A DNA stretch of 64,000 nt from Lepidostoma basale (taxonomy: Eukaryota > Arthropoda > Insecta > Trichoptera > Lepidostomatidae), in the NCBI GenBank assembly GCA_022606425.2, contig JAHDVF020000590.1, positions 434,001-498,000 of the forward strand. The letters are read 5' to 3'. The notes below the pieces were generated by a model, which saw only the letters and a list, made by a program, of their open reading frames with translations, was not told the DNA's origin and searched no databases. Shown one piece after another: positions 46,516 to 58,205 of the stretch; within the stretch, counting starts at the first letter, position 1, and each line of letters begins with the position of its first letter. The position numbers and the translations under genes are program-made.

Positions 46516-48197
46516 CATTTTTTCAGTATAGAAAGATAGATAGAATTTACGTATAGAAATTAACAAATATAACAAAAATCATTTGTAACCTTAACATATT
46601 TTTCCAGGGATGTTAGACCACCACTCTTGAATCGGGATATATGATTTTTCATTGGAGAACATTTATTTATGATAATCTAAAGATATTAATTAACAGGGAA
46701 GTTAATATCGTTCTCTTAATGAAGAAGCTGAACCTTCAAAACATGCGGCTATAATTGAACTCGAAAAGCAAAAAACAGTGTTATCATTGATAAAATAAAA
46801 TTATCATATCTTAGATCACTATTATCAGTACCTATTATCCAGAAGTATGTATTTTACTGGAATACCAATATAAATAAATATATATGTTCACTATAACTAC
46901 GAGTATATACGAAATTGATAGATCTTATTTTGCATGGAAGCATTTCAAAACTATATTGAAGGCGATTTGTCACCGCAACGAGTTGGCATTCAAGTGGATC
47001 TTTTGAAAAGTAGCTAGAGCGTATTTATGGATATTTGATGATGGAGGAACAAAGAGGTAATCTATCCTGTTTATATTCATATAATTGTATACATATTATA
47101 AGGCTCTAATCAATCACCTGGCTTGTGATGTGATGTTGTTAAGATTTTAATAATAGTAGTAATTACTAATAGGTCGAGGAGCGATGCTCTCTAAGTTTAA
47201 TAACAGGAACATTAATTACATAAACCAGATAAACACGTCTAAAAATAATTTATGCAAAGACAGATAGTTAAAAATAAGTATTCGAAATACAAACCCATTT
47301 CCAATTTCAAAATATTTCGAGTTACAATTAATTCGAACCAATGGCTATGCTTGAACCAAGAAATCTTTTCAGCTTGTAAGAACGAAAGAATTAAACTTAC
47401 ACATTTTAAAACAACTTCTCAGCCATTGAATTGAACTGCCTGCAAAAAAGGCTCTAATTGGCACTTAAGCTTGCCATTTCGCTTTCGAGAGCTTTTCAGA
47501 AATCTTACGGACAGAGAGCATTGTGTTCCGAAGATAGTAATAATTGCCTTTAATCCGTCGTCAGCGATACGGACATTTCTATAGTTTCGAAAGGATTGAA
47601 GTTGTTACGTTAAATAATTAATTAATATCAATCAGTCAATAATCAAACCTATGAAGCTAATTCATGACATAGAATCTTAAACATAAATAATGCTTTTACT
47701 GCTTTCGTGAGCTAATGCACCTCAACGTTTGAAGGTTATTTCTCTAACAATATGTCGATTCTAGAGAATTTATATCATAAATGTAAAGTGGTTTTGATGG
47801 AACAGATTACACCCACAATTTTGTGTGCGCATGAACCATTTAAGGGGATGTGATATTTTTTCCCCGATAGCTTTTTCCCACAAAAATCCGCTTCCCTGCA
47901 CATTTTATCAATGATGGACATCTCAATATTGTCGTATTACTATCCGTGACAAACGGGTTATAGCAATATACATAAAAATATCAGACACTACTTGATATGA
48001 AATATATATTTTTCAGGTCCTGAAGTTAAACACTTTTCATCAATACATTTTTCTTTCTTTCTAATAAAATAAAAGTGTATTGTCACTAACGTGTCAAAAT
48101 AATTAATTTTATTTTTATTCACAAAAACGATATGAGATTCACATTAGATCGGATAAATATATTACTTGTAATGATTTAAAAAAGAAAAATCAGTTCT
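46516..48197. other. Unassigned AT-rich sequence
   Basis: No gene or repeat recognised. Confidence 0.45.
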
Positions 48198-48525
48198 AAC
48201 TAACTAACTAACTGACCATCACGCGTTTTTTTTTCCGGAGGGATAGGCAAATTGGATGAACTGCCATACTGTTCTTTCATGACATACTTTTCGAGAATCT
48301 TCTATAATCATATATTGTAACATGCACGCTCGTCGATTTTACCAACTTCGAATGTAGCCGTCTTTTAATAATTTATTAATTTGATCATGCAATGCTTTCC
48401 TCGGTCGTCCTCGGCTTCTCTTTCAGTTGATACTGCTCGTATACAACTTTTTAACCATTCTGCATTCATCCATTCGTTTCACATGCCTAAACCATTTCAG
48501 GGATCCTATTTAATTATATATTCTT
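48198..48525 (-). mobile_element. TTAG-LINE subfamily B 3' end
   Basis: Minus-strand (GTTA)n tail, degraded hairpin with a T-run insertion, then the KTSSIS...RGRPRKALHDQIN-type block. Confidence 0.8.
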
Positions 48526-49164
48526 AATGATCAGTGTTGTTTAAAAATATGAAAATTAAAACATGCTTAGTTTTACCTACAAAATCCCCTGTGATCTGTT
48601 TTAACACACTGTTGGCAATAGATACACGTGTTTATACAAACTACGTTTATACTTCCAAGCATAAGTTATTATATTGTATAAGTGTTAATCCTTGTTTGTA
48701 TCTAATTTATGTACATAACATTATTAAGGTGTTATGGAAATCATTATACAGCTCGATGTGGAAATATTCAAAGTCGCAGAGTACCTACGTACGTACATAC
48801 GCAATGTTTATTACATGTTTGTACACGTACCGAAATGTCCAAAGATGGGACCAGCATTATCACAGAGAGAACATAAACATAAGTTACGTGGCTCAACATG
48901 ATATTTCAAGGCGCTGGCGCTGTAGTCAATATTTAAAATCTTTCCAGATAAATCTGGATGGACGTAAGCCGCATCTCAAATGAGTTTCTCAGTCATGTTA
49001 AACCTCCCGTCGTAAAGTAGCCTGTCCCTGCACAATTATTCTGAAATGTAAACAAGTAATTCGAATAAAATATATTTATTTAATTTACGTCTCTGCGTGA
49101 CCTTTCACATGAAAAACTAAGTAAAAAAATAATGCTGTTTATCTATTGTAAATAAGATCCAGTT
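48526..49164. other. Unassigned; unsupported 149-codon frame
   Basis: The plus frame at 48534-48983 starts inside AT-rich sequence; its translation is not recognised. Confidence 0.35.
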
Positions 49165-49254
49165 GTTATTCGGAAGTGAGGCATGTAACTGGCAAAATAA
49201 AGATGAAATAAAAAAAATTGTAGACACACGATATCTTAGATAAATTTATACATA
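49165..49254 (+). mobile_element. TTAG-LINE internal fragment
   Basis: ttcggaagtgaggcatgtaa then ctggcaaaataaagatgaaa and cgatatcttagata, the WNWQ to RSLR block, abutting the SINE. Confidence 0.65.
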
Positions 49255-49490
49255 GACGACCTTCGTGGCCGAGTGGTAAGTACTTTGACTGCCACCCCGA
49301 AGGTCCCGGGCTCGATTCCCGGCGATGGCAGTATGATTGTCACACTGTCTTGGGTCTGGTGCTGATTTCACGTGACAGTAAAATGGCGATAGATAAGCTA
49401 CCTATCACGTGTCATGAGAATCAAAACGATAGCTATACCCTTTACATCGATTTGGCTCGCGCGTTATAGATGTAAAGAGCGATTCAACAA

Positions 49491-49523
<33 letters not shown>
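49255..49523 (+). mobile_element. tRNA-derived SINE, family 1, tail type I
   Basis: The best-preserved copy: gtggccgagtggtaag and ggctcgattcccggcgatgg boxes, body with cactgtcttgggtctggtgc, tail gtaaagagcgattcaacaaa then (AAT)n of about 11 units. Confidence 0.88.
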
Positions 49524-49524
<1 letters not shown>

Positions 49525-49665
49525 TGGCGAATTTGATTATTAGAGGGTAGTTAAGGGAGATATTTAATAAATAAAAATTCCACAACCTCATTAGTGGTTA
49601 CATAGATGTAAATAATGCACTAATGGTATTGAGAATACGAGGTTATATCAGAAAAATAATCTCAA

Positions 49666-49672
<7 letters not shown>

Positions 49673-49706
<34 letters not shown>
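49673..49706. repeat. (TA)n microsatellite
   Basis: About 16 TA units after an A-run. Confidence 0.9.
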
Positions 49707-49709
<3 letters not shown>

Positions 49710-49710
<1 letters not shown>

Positions 49711-50504
49711 TAACTTTTTGATACTTTTTGATTTTATAAGTAGGAATCTATAGAACTCTGTATTTCTAGATAAAAGAGCATGGGGTATATCATCTCTGCA
49801 TACTTTATTTAGTACTTCCATTAAATTCCGTAACGTTCGTCTCCAGGGTATGGAATGCTTTATTTTGCAGTGAAACTTCTATAGGCGAGGTAGGGCAAAT
49901 ATACCGGGACACCATGAAAAGCGTTACATTATTATGGCAGGTAAATAGTTCTCTAACGTTAGGGGCATTACAGTATATATTGGGTTGCACTATTTTCCTA
50001 CAAAAACTTAAACGTATCGTCAAACGCAAAACATTTAGTTGTTGTAGAGCATTGTCTCTGCTCGCTAATGTGTCAGTATGCATTTGGGATTTGATGCGGA
50101 TGCACGTCCGTCTGTACTCTAAATTACAGATTCATCATCAGAGGTGTATGACGCATCCATCGTCAATTTGGGAACTATGGGTAAATTATTAATGTTTCTA
50201 TATATGTGAATACGATAGTGAAGATATATTAATGACGATCATTGTATTAATGTCCACATGAAGTGAAATATACATACAGTTATTTAATTGGTTTGGCAAG
50301 AAAAACATTTTAAAATATGGCAACAACATTTAATCTAAACCCTTTTATAGACTGTACGACATTACAGTTAATAATGGTTTATTTGATGATCAAACCCCAA
50401 TCATTAAAAAATGTAAAAAAAAGCAATTCATTTAAATCAACTTTTCCAAGGAGCTAAGAAGTTTCACTTCTATCGCGCGAGGATCTCGCTCATGTGTGAT
50501 CATT
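49710..50504. other. Unassigned sequence
   Basis: Nothing recognised. Confidence 0.45.
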
Positions 50505-50625
50505 AGGTGATGGTTTAGGCTTAGGGGATAGAACGCTTGGCTCCTGATCCAGGGGACTTGGGTTTAAGCCTGGAAACGACCCGATTCCTATTTCATTATA
50601 ATCATTGATTTAAATCTTTGTTATA
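50505..50625 (+). mobile_element. SINE family 2 (tRNA-like) copy
   Basis: ggggatagaacgcttggctc, ctgatccaggggacttgggt, ttaagcctggaaacgacc, then ccgattccta and cattgatttaaatcttt shared with 30328-30490. Confidence 0.62.
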
Positions 50626-52051
50626 ATTATTTTTAAAATAGAAAAAATAAACGTGTATCTAACGGCCTAATTTGTGGCTAACAAAATCCAAAATCTAGCA
50701 TTTTGCTTAAATTATTATTGAATAATATAGTAATTTTTAAGGGTTGTGTTCTTTTCAAGATGCTTTGTTCAATGCAGTTGGCATTGTGTGCAAGTGCGTG
50801 TGTTGAGAAGTGCAATAATCGTAAAGGGCTTGAGACACCTGCGCGAGACAGACCTGCCCATTCAGACGGCTCGCATGCGGGGCATTTTTTCCTCCCTCTC
50901 TTCACTCATTTCATCAACAAGTCTTTGAATGCCTTCAAAGGATCTAAGGAAATTTCGTTTTGCTTCAAACGGATAACAATGCAAAACGAACACAAGGCAG
51001 CGGTAGAAGCCGTTTCTTATACCCGCCTAGAATCTTTCTCGTCTTATTGTGCTGGTCTGGATCCTCTTTTGAAGTCCTTATGTTTTACACTGAGAACGTT
51101 TATTTGGAATATCCGAAAGTGAGACATTTGAGCGAATAAATCTATATGGATTAAAACGTTATTTATTTCTCAATAATATTACAAATCGCTATCGACTTAC
51201 ATGTATTTTTAAAATGCAAATCTTTTATACATTAACACGATTTTTATTATGATTGTTTTTTTTTTATTAATTTTTAATAATTTTATTTATATGACAGAAT
51301 GTTGATAATGAAAGACGTAAATTTATCCTACGAAATGTTGTGTGTCGAAAATCACCTGAACTTCGTTATGGTTCATATTGGTTGAAACAACTATTTTCGT
51401 GATCGTGTTTAATTTTTTTTATTAAGTATGTATTTTTATTGTGGAAAAGTAAAATCTAAAAGCCATTGTTACTACGTGAAAACGGTTACTATGCGAATGG
51501 TGAATGGATCTTTTCTGTATGCGCTTTTTTTCATTTCGTTTAAGCCAGGTATTTCGTCCGGATCAAAGGTAATTCGGTTACACGGGGTTTACTGCGGCGG
51601 TGTACTCGGAAGTAGACCGGCGGAGCCCTGACTGCGTCCAGTAGGAAGAAAGGTCCCGGGTACAGTTACATTTCTTTCACCGTGCAAGAGTGCTAAGCCT
51701 CTCGGTTGTTCGATGTTTTATACTTTTGTCTGGTTTCAATAGTTCCACGTGAGGCATCGCTTACTCGCGCTGCTCCGGTATCATCGTTCCTCTATTATAT
51801 TGCCTCTAATTTGTACGGGACACGTACGCTGGGCTTTCAATCACAATGTGCATGACCGTAAGAAGGCAGTGGTAGCCCAGATTATTATCAAATCTAATCA
51901 GAATCATTTATCGACTAGTCCTGTATGCGAACATGGGTAAAAGGAATGTAAATATGTGAATTGATTAGATATTGCATTATGTTCATTTTTTTATTATTAA
52001 GTACAAGATTAATTTGATTAATCATTACAACATATCATTTTATACTTAGGA
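50626..52051. other. Unassigned; GC-richer pockets
   Basis: An open frame at 50703-51122 (139 codons) and GC-richer sequence at 51540-51700 are not recognised. No repeat identified. Confidence 0.35.
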
Positions 52052-52225
52052 AATTGAAAATAACTTTGTTTAATCCACAAAATATTAAAAAACACGACCT
52101 GTTTCGGAGGATACCTCCATCTTCCATAAGATGAAGGTATCCTCCGAAACATGTGTTTTTAAATATTTTTTAAAAATATTTTGTGGATTAAACAAAGCTA
52201 TTTTTAATTTCTTAAGTATATTACT
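52052..52225. repeat. Hammerhead-repeat family 4 palindrome
   Basis: Arms from gaaataactttgtttaatcc to atgaaggtatcctccgaaac are mirrored on the other side. The minus copy reads TGGAAGA, TGGAGGTATCCTCC, GAAAC, AGGTC. Stem II GGAGG/CCTCC is perfect. C3 of the core is replaced and the plus copy ends ATGTG. Confidence 0.68.
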
Positions 52226-52434
52226 ATGGAATTCCACAGGGTTAATGCCTTAGCGTTCAATAAACTTAAATTTTAATGGCGACAAGAATGCAAGATGTCT
52301 AATAAGAAGATTACAGAATATTCTATGACTGTAACCTGTTTTTAGTAATTGGAATACAAATTTGTAAAATGAGACATTTTGGCTTTATGGCAAATAGTTA
52401 ATGCTTATATTTTTATATGAATATAGTTGTTTCA

Positions 52435-52690
52435 GGCGAGCGTATTCAACGAAACAAAAATCATGTTCTTATCAAAATTACGGCCGACCCTGGCCGGCAG
52501 TATTAATCCAGACATTTGGGGAGCACAATGGGCGCGCTTAGTGCCATAAAAGCTCAAACGGCGCATTTGTTTGGAGAACACAAGTGCCTCGCGCTGCAGA
52601 TGCCCTTGCAGCACGTCCTCGTCCCCCGCCAGGCCCTTCGCTGAGATTAGGTCCCGAATACACAGCAGCGGGGCTTAGTGCAGGTACCTA
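52435..52690 (-). other. Candidate host exon (unrecognised)
   Basis: GC-rich island. The minus frame from the stop near 52676 is open to 52432 and reads APLLCIRDLISAKGLAGD, EDVLQGHLQREALVFSKQ, MRRLSFYGTKRAHCAPQM. Balanced composition differs from the AT-driven frames around it. No splice sites are convincing and the family is unknown. Confidence 0.28.
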
Positions 52691-52912
52691 CCTACTCAAT
52701 GGAAAACTGTAAAAGAGAAAATGGCCCTCGTTTTATAAATAATAGGAAAAGCCAGCCAAAATAGCATGGACAAATATATATTATAAAATACTCTAAACAA
52801 ATCAAATTTCTTACAGTAGTTCTTTTTAAACTTGCAGCATTCCGTTTCTTAGTTAATTATTTATTTATATTATTTACGTATTTTTATAAATTTTTTAGAT
52901 TATTTTGAATCT

Positions 52913-52942
52913 CTGACGAAGCTCACGAGAGCGAAACCTGTT
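52913..52942 (+). ncRNA. Candidate hammerhead-like motif
   Basis: CTGACGA, A, GCTC-ACGA-GAGC, GAAAC, CT, GTT: core and stem II are perfect, with U at the cleavage position (GUU, tolerated in hammerheads). Stem I is weak (AATCT with GGTTTT). Single copy without visible palindrome arms. Confidence 0.42.
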
Positions 52943-53234
52943 GGTTTTGACAAAAATAAAGTGGTGTAAAAACTAGTAACAGTGTTTTAAAACTGTTTAT
53001 AACAATGCCACACCACAAATTAAGTTCTTCGTATGGAAGTATAATTATTTATTTATGAATCATTTTCGAATTACATTATTTCATAGCTCTTATCTGGGAT
53101 AATCCCATACCCATAATCCTCTCCTCGTAAAATTAACAGCAAGAATAAATAAATGTAACGAAACCATTTATCAGTGCATCTCATATCGATTTAAATTATT
53201 ACTTACCCAAAGTACGTCATAAATAATAACATTT

Positions 53235-53395
53235 TTTGGATGCACTGTCCATACTTAGAATCCTCTATATTCACGCACGCATCATACACGTGAAGGCACC
53301 GATTCGTCACGATGCCAACATTCAAAATGTTGTTATTTTAATTGTGGCGTGTTTTCCTTGGTTTGCCTCGATTTCGAGCTCCATTTTGAAAGTTT
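53235..53395 (-). mobile_element. Very old TTAG-LINE fragment
   Basis: Minus-strand sequence aligns loosely with the hairpin-distal block (ttttccttggtttgcctcga, atgccaacattcaaaatgtt). Tail lost. Confidence 0.5.
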
Positions 53396-54715
53396 GATGC
53401 TCCACCTACCTACATCAGAGCATGTGTGGCTCTGCCGTCTATCGATGACAACTTTTAGATTACTATTTTCTCTATTGCCCACACCAACCCTTCTAATTGG
53501 CCAAAGAGAAAAGGGCGACATCGCCTTTACCCATTATTTGTAATCATACATCCCAAATATATAATACATATTCATCCACTTATTTTAGAATATTACCCTT
53601 GAAATTAATTCCAATGTGTGTCGGTCGCTCTTTTCTCTTTCCAAAAAGCATTAACCTAACTTAACTCTTTTAATAGCTAAATCACTACAATCACAACTAC
53701 AATATTGATAAGTTAAAACTACCTCGCATACCATAAAACTACCTTAACGTGTTACTTGTTCTCAACCACAACTCTTGGTTTATTGTTATCAAGTAAATTC
53801 GTAAAATAATTAAAATTTATGCTTTCTTGTATTTTTTCAATTTATATTTTTTTGTAAGTAGTACAGTTTAAGTCCACAATAATTTTTTTTTAATGTATAG
53901 CACTGTTTTTCTTCAATCACTTGTGTTAGTTTATATTGTCCTGAAATATAAGAGTAGCTCTGATAATTTGTAGTTCTTAAGAACGAGAAGAGGTTTAAAA
54001 CCTTTCTTAAAATCTTTGATCAGAAGTCAATAAATATAAGTCTAATGCCGCTTTACGATTTAATCACTTCGGAGACGCTTCGACAATAATATTAAAATAT
54101 CTAACACCCAAGGGTTCTATCCCTACAATCGTATCTATATAAAAATGAGAGATTCGCAACATATCATATTCGTTATTTGTATCAAAATCTCCTCAAAAAT
54201 TATTTGGCCAAAATCAGATGATTGTCAGATGTTATGCATAAGGGTCCATGTTATTCACTGCTCATGGTATTATTTAATCTCATCGTTCCCGTATTCCATG
54301 TCTCGGTTATCCCTTCTCGCTGTTGCTTCCCTATCTTCATCCTGCCTCCCCCCTCCCCCCTCCCCCCACACACACCAACATAGCTCTCCTACACCGCTCT
54401 CCACCTTAACCTTCCCGTGAGGAGACCAAAAAACTAAACAGCACATGGGGTATCAGCTGATGTATTAAACAACCGTGATACACCTCTGGAGCTCTGTGCG
54501 CCGATGACATTTTTTATTTATTAACTTTATATTTATTTATTTTACAACCAAATATTTATTTAAATAATACCTCAACACTTTATTTAGCTAATGTGATAGC
54601 TATCTACTTCATTTGAACGATGTTTTAACATTTTTCGATTAAAGAAATAAAATAAAAAAATTATCAAAAAAATAAGTGCATAATAATTATCTGGATTTGT
54701 ATAAAACACTAGCTG
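53396..54715. other. Unassigned sequence
   Basis: Includes a pyrimidine-rich C-tract at 54346-54366. No element recognised. Confidence 0.45.
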
Positions 54716-54785
54716 ACCCGGCAACGCTTCGCTATTGCTAAATTCGAGTACATAAATAAACCCAATATATATTCAAAAAATACAA
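54716..54785. repeat. Terminus of a widespread insect repeat
   Basis: ctagctgacccggcaacgct followed by tcgctattgctaaattcg matches an end sequence I know from many lepidopteran interspersed repeats. The other end is not visible. Confidence 0.45.
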
Positions 54786-54849
54786 TGAATTATAAACTTG
54801 AATACATATTACTAATGTAATAGAAAAACAATTTTTTGAATATTTTATA

Positions 54850-55300
54850 TGAAATTTAATGATCAAATAAACAATATTATATCACATTTGCAGAAAACAT
54901 TCATTATATTAAAGAAACAAAACTCTTGATTTTGTTGTCCATGAAATTCACATCAGAGCCAATAAAGTAAGTTTCTACGATCGTGATTTCGGCACTGCGA
55001 GTCCGCTGGCGTGGAATAGTAATATAGATGATAATACTACATAAGCCTCCCTTCCCGACTTCCACAACTGTATCCCTCGCCGCTCTGCGCCATTGACCTC
55101 CTGCCACTCGTTTAACGTCATCAGACCATCTTGCTTGTGATCTGCCAGAATTTGTGTAGCTGTTTCTCTTTCGCCACTCCAGGCCAGAAGATCTTATAAC
55201 CCGTTGTCCTTGCTTTATGACCGATCCCATTCCATTTAAACATTAGTCGCTGCATCGGCAACTTTGGTCCGATCTTTCATTCATCAATGTTGAGCCCTGG
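54850..55300 (-). pseudogene. Non-LTR retrotransposon C-terminus and 3' UTR
   Basis: The minus frame reads MGSVIKQGQRVIRSSGLE, then GRSQARWSDDVKRVAGGQ and WRRAARDTVV before a frame change. GR.Q.RW.DD ... W...A.D is a LINE ORF2 ending. The 3' UTR (54880-54990) recurs inverted at 56545-56650. Confidence 0.78.
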
Positions 55301-55402
55301 AATTAAAAAAAAAAATTGAATTGCCATAAGGCGGACACTATAAAAGGCAGTTCATGCTATATGCATAATAATAATAATAATAATTAGGCTAATTTGTCAA
55401 AT

Positions 55403-55995
55403 TAACTAACTAACTAACTAACCATCACGCCGTCTCCCCGAAAGTGTAAGCAGAGAGAATGGACTGTCACACTTTTACTGATGCGGCACTCCATCCTTCT
55501 CTTTTCGCCCCGCGGGAGGCGCGGTGTGATGGGTTGCGAACCTCATCGCCACCAATAGGCATCTCCCGCGCACACTTCGATCGTCCAACACCCACAAAAT
55601 AAATCTAAAACAAATAATATAAAATACAATGATATAAAATAAAATAACAAAATAAAAATAATTTTACACAAAATGTTCTTTTTAGACGGTGCACATATTG
55701 TCTATTTAATTTATAATATGTTCCACGTATCCACTGTTTTTTAATTTAGCACATAATGTAATAACACATAATGTTTTTTTCAATGTTGCACATGTTGACA
55801 TGGACGATCCGGACTTTTGTGTTTATTTAATTTATGTTACACGTATCCACCATTTTTTTAATTATCTGTAATAAGGCACTTAACCAGCAAGAACTTAAAA
55901 ATAATATTGAAGAAATTATTCAAATTGTCATTGGAACAAATGAAAAAATTATTTGTACACCTGTCAAAATTCTTTATAAAAACGATAAAACTAAT
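55403..55995 (-). mobile_element. Non-autonomous retroelement using the TTAG-LINE 3' end
   Basis: The longest copy, minus strand, (GTTA)n tail at 55403-55420, then the hairpin (CACTTTCGGGG). Internal part shows a degenerate repeat of cagtggatacgtggaaca. Homologous over its length to 17930-18455. No open frame. Confidence 0.82.
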
Positions 55996-56401
55996 AAAAC
56001 CTTTTAATCTGATTAATTTGTCAAATTAATTAAATTAATCAGATTTTAAAGGTTGGTCATGTTAGAAGTCGGAGGAATCGACATGCGTGTATGACTCGTA
56101 TGAATGTGGAGGAAGCTAGACAGGTTTGCCAGGATAGAGTAGTGTTATGTTGAAGAAATTATTCAAATTGTCATTGGAACAAATGAAAAATTTATTTGTA
56201 CACCTGTCAAAATTCTTTATAAAAACGATAAAACTGATAAAACCTTTTAATCTGATTAATTTGATTAATTTGTCAAATTAATTAAATTAATCAGATTTTA
56301 AAGGTTGGTCATGTTAGAAGTCAGAGGAATCGACATGCGTGTATGACTCGTATGAATGTGAAGGAAGCTAGAGAGGTTTGCCAGGATAGAGTAGTGTTAT
56401 G
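55907..56401. repeat. Tandem duplication, 243-bp unit
   Basis: Copy 1 spans 55907-56149 and copy 2 spans 56150-56401, the second with a 9-base internal gain (attaatttg repeat). The unit contains the 5' end of the minus non-autonomous element joined to the plus LINE-C. Confidence 0.88.
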
Positions 56402-56460
56402 GTCCATTCTCTCTGCCTACCCCTGTGGGGAAACGGCGTGATGGTTTGTTTGTTTGTTTA
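56030..56460 (+). mobile_element. TTAG-LINE subfamily C 3' end, duplicated
   Basis: GHVRSRRNRHACM-type frame in both duplicates; only the second continues to the hairpin CCCCTGTGGGG and a (GTTT)n tail at 56443-56459. Confidence 0.85.
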
Positions 56461-56536
56461 ATTTGTATAATCGCCGTTTTCGTGAATAGCTCACCTCAAG
56501 GGCGCTTTGACAATGTTTTTAGTCATGAAAGGTGCA
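56461..56536 (-). mobile_element. CR1-like LINE 3' tail fragment
   Basis: Minus strand: gcgcccttgaggtgagctat then cacgaaaacggcgatt, the CR1-like UTR pattern. Confidence 0.5.
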
Positions 56537-56820
56537 TGTGACAACAGCGAAATCACGATCGTAGAAACTTACTTTATTGGCTCTGATGTGATTTTCATGG
56601 ACAACAAAATCAAGAGTTTTGTTTCTCTAAACATATGAATGTTTTGTGCAAATGTGATATTGTGTAATGTAAAAATGAGCCGGTTCTCATTCGCCACTCC
56701 AGAGTACATCTAATTCACTGATCATCCGTTCTTTGATTGATCTAATTCCATTTTAACGAAGTTATTTTGCACGCTGCATCGGTAATTTTCGTCCCATCTC
56801 TGATCCGTTACTTTATTTTC
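56537..56820. mobile_element. Rearranged relative of the LINE at 54850-55300
   Basis: 56545-56650 matches the UTR of that LINE on the plus strand. 56690-56815 matches its upstream part on the minus strand (cattcgccactcc, gctgcatcggtaattttc). Two pieces in opposite orientation. Confidence 0.55.
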
Positions 56821-57845
56821 CTAGAAATAAACGGAAAAAGTCATAAGAATTGTGTCATTCATTCATATTGTAATTCATATTGTATATCATTAGAACTTTC
56901 TTACCGTTGATGTGGTAATGTAACAATTTCCCTGACCAAAGTATGCGTATAAAGAAAACAGCAAAATAGAATAAACTGAAAATATATTTATGAATTAGAA
57001 ATATAAATATTATATTATACTTACGGAAGCAAGTTTCTTCATATTCTTGTAGATAATTATCATTGAATATTTTTAATCCCAGAAACTTCATAACCTAAAA
57101 GTACCGAAACTTCATACCTACAAAATATTACGACGTACAAAGAGATTGTTGACAGTTCAGAGACCACGTGACCAATCGAACGGCTAGAACTCTAGAAAAC
57201 GAATATCATTAAGTAATCACCGTCGAACGTAAGAGAAACGAATAAGTTTCAGCCACACGAAAAAATAAAATTTCGTTCATAACCTCAAAATGACAAAAAT
57301 TATACTCGCCAAAATTAAGAAGTATAATTACCTGTCTAAATTAATGTACATTAAAATATGGCCAATAAAATAGACTGTACCAATTAAACAACCAATTATT
57401 TTAGTACGTAATAAGTAAAACGTATTAAGTATTATACATCCCAAAGTAAAACGCAATATATTGGACTGTCAGAAAGCAAAACACATTGTTGCCACTACAC
57501 AAAATTACATGGAGACTGAATTCTCTCCAGACCGTGTCAAACGAATATAGACTCAAAAGATTGATACTCAGGTGATACGAACATTAAGGTCTATATTCGT
57601 TTGCACTACGAAAATTTTCAATTAATTGATTAATTTATAAAGTTAATTAGAGCTCGATTAATAACGAAAATATGCCTATGACGACCGCTAAATTCCACTT
57701 AGTCCATTCCCCAAGATACAGAAGGATCTGATGAGGAATCACCGAGAAAGAAGGAGACACACACAACCCAGATTGTGTTTTATTTATATGTAGATGTAGA
57801 TTGATTATCTCAATTGTTGGAATAATCTTTCGATGGATTTTTAAA
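56821..57845. other. Unassigned AT-rich sequence
   Basis: No gene or repeat recognised. Confidence 0.45.
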
Positions 57846-58085
57846 CTGTTCTATTAAAAAACTTCGTTTTATGTATCACAATTGTATTTTTATTTTACGC
57901 GACAGCTGTTTCGTCAACCTATGTTGGCATCATTAGGTGTTACAATGATGATGTTTACATAAGTTGACGAAACAGCTATTGCGTAAAATAAAAATACGAT
58001 TGTGATACATACAACAAAGTTTTTAATTTAACAGTTTATAATGTTAAAGTATCATAGCGTTTCGACCAAAACAATGGACTATCTA
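57846..58085. repeat. Hammerhead-repeat family 3, back-to-back pair
   Basis: Minus motif at 57901-57936: CTAATGA, TGCCAACATAGGTTGAC, GAAAC, AGCT, GTC. Plus motif at 57945-57980: ATGATGA, TGTTTACATAAGTTGAC, GAAAC, AGCT, ATT. Each has a single core change at a conserved base. The outer end ccaaaacaatggacta matches 28527-28542. Confidence 0.72.
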
Positions 58086-58205
58086 TTGATTTTTGTTTAT
58101 TTATTTATATTTTTTTGATAATTTATTTAAGTACACAATTTTATTTAATTCATGACCCCAAAGGCGCATTAGGAAAAGACTGACTGAACTTCTTAAATCT
58201 AACAT
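58086..58205 (-). mobile_element. CR1-like LINE 3' end
   Basis: Minus strand: ttaagaagttcagtcagtct then tttcctaatgcgcctttggg, encoding a KKFSQSFPNAPLG-like end as at 5335-5465, then an AT-rich tail. Confidence 0.52.

Noticed and set aside
48534..48983. 149-codon open frame
   Set aside because: AT-driven, no family resemblance, begins within LINE debris.
50703..51122. 139-codon open frame
   Set aside because: No recognisable domain. Overlapping frames on both strands are also open, and composition does not differ enough from the flanks.
57725..57760. CTGATGAG followed by GAATCACCGAGAAAG, hammerhead-like
   Set aside because: No GAAAC-loop-GUC follows and no stem II can be drawn; chance match to the core string.
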